Shown piece after piece: positions 1 to 5,020 of a DNA stretch of 5,020 bases (positions are counted from its first letter, which is position 1; each line of letters begins with the position of its first letter). Source of the stretch: Dehalococcoidia bacterium. Lineage in GTDB: Bacteria > Chloroflexota > Dehalococcoidia > Dehalococcoidales > CSSed11-197. The position numbers and the translations under genes are program-made. The stretch is taken from NCBI GenBank assembly GCA_003552785.1, contig PUOQ01000038.1:1-5020 (forward strand). Reading direction: 5' to 3'. The notes under the pieces were generated by a model, which saw only the letters and a list, made by a program, of their open reading frames with translations, was not told where the DNA came from and made no database searches.

Positions 1-2085
1 GCTCAGGCCACAAACAATGCTATCTCTCACAGCTTGGGCCATATACTAGAGCAATTCCCTGACCTTGATGTATTTCTTGACAGCGGGGACATACACCACG
101 GCAATTCTTACGACCATGGGAGGGCTGAATGGACGGATTATCTTGCTGGAGGCGTGGAAAATCTGCCTTTTTTCGTTGCCGCCGGCAACCACGAACTCGT
201 GGCATTTAACCATGCCAGGACAGCCAATACCGAATCTGAAGAACGAACCATGTCTCTGGCAAACTTAAGTTGCCGTCCCTATTTTAGTTTTGATATAAAA
301 AATATTCATTTTCTCTGCCTGCCTCAACTTGTAGCTGTCAACCTCGTAACAGAGGAAGCTCTGGAATGGGCAGAACTCGATTTATCCATAAATAAAGACA
401 AAACCACAATTGTCATAAGCCATAATTCGCTTCATGGTACCACTGAGCCCACAGACAGCATGGTTTACCGACAGGTAATCAATAGTGAAAAAGTTTTCAA
501 ATTGCTGGATAGCCACCCTTGCGTAGTTGCATGGATGCATGGCCATAACCACACCTGGGAACTGGTAAGAATAAAAGACCGCCTGTATTCCTCGAACGGC
601 AGGATCGGGGGCTTTTCTCCGCCCTATCCGGGCAATTATGGCGCAGGGCATCTGGGCGGAATGTATATTGAGGTGGGGCCGGAACATTTTACCATCCGAG
701 GCTATAGCGCGACCGAAAAATGCTATTTTGACGAAATTCCCGAATACAAGCATCTAAACAAGACATTGAAACTTAAAACAAGCCTGGATTGCAATGCATC
801 CTCGACAATAAGCTGGGGTATGGGAGGCGCCAGAGATGGGTTGATTGTTCCTGCATACCAGCACCAGATTGCATCTGCCGATGCCAAGACCGAATTATTT
901 ATTGCAGGTTCCGATACGCCTGTCTTCAGTGAAAACAGCGACTTTGCAGGGCTGGCAGAACAAACCGAAGGCTGGTCAAAAGCCAGATCTATCGGGGGGA
1001 TGTCGGTTTCGCCAAGAATAGATGTTCAGGGTGAGATTGACGGTTTGAGATTTAAAAATGGAGGTGTGGAAATTTTGCCGCTTGATTCTGAAGGTCAAGA
1101 GCAAAGGCCGCAAAGACAGTTTAGCGGTGACGGCGGCGAAGCAGAAGACGAGCCAAGAAAAGCAGGCCGCTCAAGGTCGGTCTTTTCTCCTCAGTGGGGA
1201 GCCAGAAGCACATATTACCGTTGTGTCCCAGGCCATACATATAAAGCCAGAGCTGTGCTTGATAGCGACTCATCAGGTCCGGCTTGCCGAATCGTATTTC
1301 ATATTTATGACAGTAGAGGAAATCAGATATTGGAACAATCATCCGATGCCGTAAGGCTTGCAAAAGGTTCCAAAACAGTCGAAGCCACCTGTAAGGTGCC
1401 ACAAAAAGCAGCAAAAGGTACCATCTATCAGGACCCAAAGTCTGAAATAATGATCAATATGATCCTTGAGGCTAAAATTGAGAATCTGTTAGTACCGGTC
1501 AGGATAAGTAAACTTGAATTGCTGGAAAATGACGCATCTAGCAAAACGCAAGATGTTTCGGTAAAAATCGCCGGAAGAAAATACTCTCATCGGGGCACAC
1601 TGGAAAAGAATAAGCCAGTTAAAATGCAAATAAAGCAACTTCTGCCAAGCAGAGATACTATCGAGGTGTCTGCAAAAGGGAATCGGCGTCTGAGCTGGTT
1701 GGTAAAGCAATCCGGTGTCCGCTATCAAGTGCGTAACGCTCCCGCCGAAATTTTTAAGGACGGTTCAGTCGCCATCGGGCCTATGAGAAACCGATTTTCA
1801 GATAGGCAGGAGGTCGTCATTGCTCCGCTTGCAGAACCTGACACTCCTTATGTGCACAGCATTCGGGGAATAGACCGCTGTGTAATCGAGCCTTATGACA
1901 GCAAAGAAAAGAGGCTGCGCATCCATGTAAATGAGATTATTGGCAAATATCAGGAAATCCGAATTTATAATGCTCCGGGGCTTAGGAATGTTGAAAATGT
2001 CGGCCACCGAAATTTTGAAGCCGTTGTTCCGAACTCGGTGGGCGTTGAACCTCTTGGCACAGGCACGGTAACCGTATATTTCTAA
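1..2085 (+). CDS. Calcineurin-like metallophosphoesterase with long C-terminal extension, 5'-partial
   Basis: The frame is open from base 1 to the TAA at 2083-2085 (694 visible codons), so the true start lies upstream. The TTG at 34 is not a credible start because it falls inside the catalytic domain. Motifs of the calcineurin-like phosphoesterase fold appear in the expected order: SGDIHHG (82-102, with the metal-ligand Asp at 88-90), AAGNHE (178-195), ISHNS (415-429) and MHGHNHT (535-555). The first family motif, DxH, must lie upstream of the window. The family uses a dinuclear metal centre to hydrolyse phosphomono- or diesters; the substrate here is unknown. The catalytic domain seems to end near 720. 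About 450 further residues follow: a charged linker around 1090-1176, then beta-rich sequence (about 1180-1545 and 1560-2085) that could be carbohydrate-binding-like or Ig-like. No signal peptide can be judged. The gene lies 17 bases before the esterase gene, probably in the same operon. The fold is a confident call; specificity is not. Confidence 0.88.
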   Translation, partial: AQATNNAISHSLGHILEQFPDLDVFLDSGDIHHGNSYDHGRAEWTDYLAGGVENLPFFVAAGNHELVAFNHARTANTESEERTMSLANLSCRPYFSFDIKNIHFLCLPQLVAVNLVTEEALEWAELDLSINKDKTTIVISHNSLHGTTEPTDSMVYRQVINSEKVFKLLDSHPCVVAWMHGHNHTWELVRIKDRLYSSNGRIGGFSPPYPGNYGAGHLGGMYIEVGPEHFTIRGYSATEKCYFDEIPEYKHLNKTLKLKTSLDCNASSTISWGMGGARDGLIVPAYQHQIASADAKTELFIAGSDTPVFSENSDFAGLAEQTEGWSKARSIGGMSVSPRIDVQGEIDGLRFKNGGVEILPLDSEGQEQRPQRQFSGDGGEAEDEPRKAGRSRSVFSPQWGARSTYYRCVPGHTYKARAVLDSDSSGPACRIVFHIYDSRGNQILEQSSDAVRLAKGSKTVEATCKVPQKAAKGTIYQDPKSEIMINMILEAKIENLLVPVRISKLELLENDASSKTQDVSVKIAGRKYSHRGTLEKNKPVKMQIKQLLPSRDTIEVSAKGNRRLSWLVKQSGVRYQVRNAPAEIFKDGSVAIGPMRNRFSDRQEVVIAPLAEPDTPYVHSIRGIDRCVIEPYDSKEKRLRIHVNEIIGKYQEIRIYNAPGLRNVENVGHRNFEAVVPNSVGVEPLGTGTVTVYF

Positions 2086-2090
2086 AATCC

Positions 2091-2095
2091 AAGGA
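2091..2095 (+). promoter_or_regulatory. Ribosome binding site of the esterase gene
   Basis: AAGGA lies 7 bases before the ATG at 2103, a good Shine-Dalgarno match and spacing. It supports ATG 2103 over the internal ATG at 2175, which would remove the signal peptide. Confidence 0.7.
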
Positions 2096-2102
2096 TGGCC
2101 AT

Positions 2103-3638
2103 ATGAAAATAAAAACTGCGTTTGTCTTCAAAACACTGGCAATCATTGTTTTGGCTTCGTCTTGCTCGGCCCGGATGAAGCTCGCGCCGCTCTTTACAGA
2201 CCACATGGTGTTGCAACAAAATGCAAGGGTCCCTGTATGGGGGTGGGCTGAACCTGGTGCAGAAGTTAAAGCTACAGGCTCGTGGGATACCAACAACACA
2301 ATCGCAACACGGGCATGCCAAGATGGTAAGTGGATGTTGGAATTACCAACACCTTCGGCCGGGGGGCCTTTTACGCTGATAGCAGAATCAGATTCGAAAA
2401 TAACGCTGGAAGATGTTTTGATTGGCGAGGTCTGGCTGTGTTCGGGTCAGTCAAATATGGATTGGTCGGTAGATAGATCCTATAACGCTGAACAAAACAT
2501 TGCCGGCTCAAGTAACTATACCCAGATAAGATTGTTTCAAGTTGAACAACAAGCTGCGGATGAGCCGGTTAAGAAAGTTGGTGGTAAATGGCAGCTTAGC
2601 AGCCCCGCTTCGGTAGAGAAATTTTCCGCGGTGGCATATTCTTTCGGCAGACATCTCTATGAAAATCTTGAAGTGCCAATCGGGCTTGTTCAGTCTTCAT
2701 GGGGTGGAACTTCCGCAGAGGTCTGGACACGGTTAGACTACCTTGAAAGCGAACCAGCACTTAATAACACGCTGAAGAGATTCAGCCCTGAAAGGCTTCA
2801 GCAGATTCAGCAAAATTATCAGCAGCAGCTAAGCCAGTGGGAAGAACAAGAGCAGACTGCCCGACATTCCGGCCAGCGCCCTCCAGAGCGACCGAACATG
2901 CCCGGTATTTTAAGGCCGAAAAATCAGCCATCAAAACTTTTTAATGGAATGATCAGTCCTCTGGTCCCTTTCAAATTTCAGGGAGTAATATGGTATCAGG
3001 GTGAGGCCAACAGGCATCGTGCCGAAGAATACTCTATAGCATTTCCTTTGCTCATTCGGAGCTGGAGAGAAATTTTCGGGCATGGTCCTTTTGCTTTCTA
3101 TTTTGTTCAGTTAGCGCCGTTTAATGCTCCCGGAAATCCAAACATCGCCGTCATTAGGGAATCCCAGCTAAAGACCATGCAAGAAGTTAAAAATACGGGG
3201 ATGGTAGTTATAACTGACCTCGTTGATGACATAAACAAAGTTCATCCGAGGAGCAAAGATCCTGTTGGCAAAAGGCTGGCTTTATGGGCACTGGCTAAAA
3301 CATATGCAATAGATAACATTGTTTACTCGGGACCTGTTTACAGAGCTATGGATATACAAGGCAATAAAATTTGGTTGAAATTTGACCACATGCTGGACGG
3401 TTTAAAGATGAAAGGCAATGAGCTTACACATTTTGAAATTGCTGGTCAAGATAGAGTATTTCACAAAGCTCAAGCTGTAATTAAAGGTGAACAGGTTGTT
3501 GTCAGCAGCCCGGAAGTCTCCAATCCTGTCGCAGTTAGGTTCGGCTTCCACAATGCCGCAAAGCCGAATCTTTTCAACAAAGCAGGGCTGCCGGCATCCC
3601 CTTTTAGAACCGATAAATGGCCAGTTGAATTTGATTAG
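2103..3638 (+). CDS. Exported SASA-family carbohydrate esterase (sialate O-acetylesterase-like)
   Basis: This complete 511-residue protein runs from ATG to TAG. Residues 1-23 form a signal peptide: Lys at 2 and 4, a hydrophobic core, then LASSCSA. Cys21 could be a lipidation site, but the lipobox is weak, and cleavage after CSA by signal peptidase I is also possible. The mature start KLAPLFTDHMVLQ and the following beta-rich region (about 26-105) are typical of SIAE-like proteins. The SGNH-type catalytic core shows CSGQSNM (113-119, nucleophile Ser117), SSWGGTSAEVW (198-208), VIWYQGEAN (295-303) and DDINKVHP (375-382, likely catalytic His381), followed by the family's usual GKRLA. Members remove O-acetyl groups from sialic acids or from acetylated plant or algal polysaccharides; the sequence does not decide which. 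A Gln/Glu-rich, probably helical insert covers about 228-262. The gene sits between a phosphoesterase and a sulfatase, which favours glycan deacetylation in the periplasm or at the cell surface. Family call firm; the name sialate esterase is by homology only. Confidence 0.93.
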   Translation: MKIKTAFVFKTLAIIVLASSCSARMKLAPLFTDHMVLQQNARVPVWGWAEPGAEVKATGSWDTNNTIATRACQDGKWMLELPTPSAGGPFTLIAESDSKITLEDVLIGEVWLCSGQSNMDWSVDRSYNAEQNIAGSSNYTQIRLFQVEQQAADEPVKKVGGKWQLSSPASVEKFSAVAYSFGRHLYENLEVPIGLVQSSWGGTSAEVWTRLDYLESEPALNNTLKRFSPERLQQIQQNYQQQLSQWEEQEQTARHSGQRPPERPNMPGILRPKNQPSKLFNGMISPLVPFKFQGVIWYQGEANRHRAEEYSIAFPLLIRSWREIFGHGPFAFYFVQLAPFNAPGNPNIAVIRESQLKTMQEVKNTGMVVITDLVDDINKVHPRSKDPVGKRLALWALAKTYAIDNIVYSGPVYRAMDIQGNKIWLKFDHMLDGLKMKGNELTHFEIAGQDRVFHKAQAVIKGEQVVVSSPEVSNPVAVRFGFHNAAKPNLFNKAGLPASPFRTDKWPVEFD

Positions 3639-3644
3639 AAAGGA
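3638..3644 (+). promoter_or_regulatory. Ribosome binding site of the sulfatase gene
   Basis: GAAAGGA overlaps the last base of the esterase stop codon and lies 12 bases before ATG 3657, a longer spacing than ideal. No other start codon in the sulfatase frame exists between the in-frame TAG at 3636-3638 and this ATG, so the start is well supported. Confidence 0.55.
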
Positions 3645-3656
3645 TATAATACTTTT

Positions 3657-5020
3657 ATGTTATCTAAACCAAGCAGGCGTGAATTATTTAAGGTAGGTAC
3701 AGCAGCTACGACCGGTATTATTTTTTCGGGATGTTCGTTCAGCAGCTCCGGGTATTCAAAAGCTCATCAACCTAATCCTGTCTATTCAAAAACCAATCGC
3801 CCAAATATCATATTTATTATGGCAGACGATCTGGGTTTTGGAGATATTGGTTGGTTTGGAAATCCTATTGTTGAAACGGAAAATATTGACCGGCTGGCAT
3901 TTGAAGGGCAAACGCTGACACAGCACTATAGCGCGGGACCGGTCTGTATGCCAAGCAGGGTCGGGTTTTTATACGGGATGTATCCATACCGAACCGGCGG
4001 ACGAATGTCGAAAGACGGCAGAGCACCGTCGTTGAGTTTTACCTGCTTTCCCAGTCTGCTAAGAGAAGCTGGTTATTCTACATGTGTTGCCGGCAAATGG
4101 CACGTAGGAAACTTTCCAGAAGGCGTAAAAAAAATCGGTTTTGACGAATATTATATATGTGCACCCGGCGGATGGTGTGACTTCTGGGATTATACAACCC
4201 GCACCCATGATGGAGAGTATCCCTCTGAAGGCAAATACAGCACCGATATGATAACCGATGAATCTATTGGCTTCATTGAGCGCAACAAAGAAAAGCCGTT
4301 TTTCCTTTTTGCAGCATACACCGCACCTCACTTCCCGCTGCAGGCTCCTGATGAAGATATCGAGCCGTTCAAGAACAAAGGGTTGCCTGAAGGAACTGAA
4401 ATTGTTTACGGTATGATCAGGCGAATGGATGCCGGTATCGGCAAAATTGTGGAAAAGCTAAAATCAGAGGGAATCTACGATAATACAATGATTGTATTTA
4501 CCAGTGATAATGGCCCCAGATTTGGTCCCTGGCAGGGATTAGACCAAAAACGGTTTAACTGGAATTTAGCCGGCGAAAAGGGCTTGATTCTTGACGGTGG
4601 TGTAAAGGTGCCTACTATCATACGCTGGCCAATGGATATGAAGTTTAATAACCTCACTTACCCTTATCTCATGCACGGTGTCGACTGGTATCCTACCTTA
4701 TGCAATATTGCGCGTGCTGATATGCCTGACGACCTTGATATTGACGGCATCGATTTTACTGAATATTTACTGGGCAGATCGATGCCGCCTTCTGAACTCA
4801 AACGGTTCTGGACTTATAATAAAGTGCGCCCGACTTATAAGAGCAACAGCGCAATGAGGCAGGGTGCTTGGAAGCTCCACCGGCCTTCCATTCGCGAGTT
4901 TGACAGATGGGACCAACCCGCAGATATTCCATTGCCAGATACCATACCAGACTACCAGCTATTTAATATATATTCCGATCCATTTGAAGCTAATGATCTA
5001 TCTGCACATTATCCAGAGAA
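3657..5020 (+). CDS. Cys-type S1 sulfatase with Tat lipoprotein leader, 3'-partial
   Basis: The frame stays open from ATG 3657 to the window edge: 454 complete codons and two further bases, with no stop. The leader has a twin-arginine motif SRRELFK (residues 6-12), a hydrophobic stretch and FSGC (23-26), so a Tat-exported lipoprotein attached at Cys26 is likely. The sulfatase domain begins at about residue 48 (RPNIIFIMADD). Visible active-site elements are the metal ligands Asp57 and Asp58, the signature CMPSR (97-101) whose Cys97 would become formylglycine, GKWH (146-149), APH (223-225), SDNGP (283-287, metal ligands Asp284 and Asn285) and the GEKG lysine Lys308, followed by LDGGVKVP. The usual auxiliary LTGR after CxPSR reads LYGM here (105-108). 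The visible end (QGAWKL, then LFNIYSDPFEANDL) matches the C-terminal part of the family, so probably only a few dozen residues are missing. It hydrolyses sulfate esters, probably on a glycan. Maturation needs a formylglycine-generating enzyme or anaerobic SME, not encoded here. The sulfatase subfamily cannot be assigned by eye. Confidence 0.95.
   Translation, partial: MLSKPSRRELFKVGTAATTGIIFSGCSFSSSGYSKAHQPNPVYSKTNRPNIIFIMADDLGFGDIGWFGNPIVETENIDRLAFEGQTLTQHYSAGPVCMPSRVGFLYGMYPYRTGGRMSKDGRAPSLSFTCFPSLLREAGYSTCVAGKWHVGNFPEGVKKIGFDEYYICAPGGWCDFWDYTTRTHDGEYPSEGKYSTDMITDESIGFIERNKEKPFFLFAAYTAPHFPLQAPDEDIEPFKNKGLPEGTEIVYGMIRRMDAGIGKIVEKLKSEGIYDNTMIVFTSDNGPRFGPWQGLDQKRFNWNLAGEKGLILDGGVKVPTIIRWPMDMKFNNLTYPYLMHGVDWYPTLCNIARADMPDDLDIDGIDFTEYLLGRSMPPSELKRFWTYNKVRPTYKSNSAMRQGAWKLHRPSIREFDRWDQPADIPLPDTIPDYQLFNIYSDPFEANDLSAHYPE

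Noticed and set aside
382..753. Minus-strand open frame of 123 codons opposite the phosphoesterase
   Set aside because: It lies antisense to conserved catalytic motifs, has no recognisable domain and no clear ribosome binding site. Other minus-strand frames (for example 1121-1438, 1982-2299, 4059-4331) were rejected for the same reasons.
1058..1354. Plus-strand frame-2 open frame within the phosphoesterase
   Set aside because: It is nested in a gene whose own frame is continuous and better protein-like; the peptide shows no family features.
34..2085. TTG at 34 as the start of the phosphoesterase
   Set aside because: The same frame is open to base 1, and a start here would remove the N-terminal strand with the first metal-binding DxH motif; the gene is simply cut by the window edge.
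2086..2102. Terminator or promoter between the phosphoesterase and esterase genes
   Set aside because: Seventeen bases contain only the ribosome binding site and no inverted repeat; the same holds for 3639-3656.
3645..3650. TATAAT just before the sulfatase gene as a -10 promoter box
   Set aside because: No suitable -35 hexamer lies at 16-18 bases (TTGAAT at 3625-3630 gives a 14-base spacing), and transcription starting about 7 bases further on would leave almost no leader and cut off the ribosome binding site. AT-rich spacer chance match is more likely.
4127..4134. Run of eight A in the sulfatase gene as a programmed slippage site or frameshift
   Set aside because: The reading frame and family motifs are intact on both sides (GKWH before, APH and SDNGP after), so no frame change is needed.
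1..5020. Mobile element, CRISPR, defence system or retroelement
   Set aside because: No repeats, terminal inverted repeats, transposase, integrase, reverse transcriptase or nuclease motifs are visible; the region reads as a metabolic gene cluster.

Overview
The window is almost fully coding and holds three genes, all on the + strand and separated by only 17 and 18 bases. In order they are a metallophosphoesterase with a large C-terminal extension (5' end outside the window), a SASA/sialate O-acetylesterase-like carbohydrate esterase with a signal peptide (complete), and a formylglycine-type (Cys) S1 sulfatase with a Tat-type lipoprotein leader (3' end outside the window). No RNA gene, CRISPR array, mobile element, transposase or integrase is visible. 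No promoter or terminator could be supported.

The gene set (exported sulfatase, SIAE-like esterase, secreted-type phosphoesterase), the moderate base composition, the purine-rich Shine-Dalgarno-like sequences before genes 2 and 3, and the SRRELFK twin-arginine leader fit an environmental polysaccharide degrader. The PVC group (Planctomycetota, Verrucomicrobiota, Kiritimatiellota) is my best guess. This is inference from gene content. Bacteroidota also carry such clusters, but usually lack strong Shine-Dalgarno sequences. I cannot name a species.

Layout: 1-2085, phosphoesterase. Its catalytic part is in about the first 720 bases; the remaining two thirds looks beta-rich and I cannot assign it. 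2086-2102, short spacer with an AAGGA ribosome binding site. 2103-3638, esterase. 3639-3656, short spacer with GAAAGGA. 3657-5020, sulfatase, open to the window edge and probably lacking only its last few dozen residues.

Function: the spacing suggests one transcript. Two of the enzymes are of kinds that strip decorations (acetyl esters and sulfate esters) from a glycan, and the third hydrolyses a phosphoester or is a related metal-dependent hydrolase. At least the last two appear to be exported. The simplest reading is part of a locus for using a sulfated and acetylated polysaccharide or glycoconjugate. No glycoside hydrolase, lyase, transporter or regulator lies in the window, so the backbone sugar cannot be inferred. 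I found no convincing new biological system; the points worth a second look are the phosphoesterase extension and the altered sulfatase signature.
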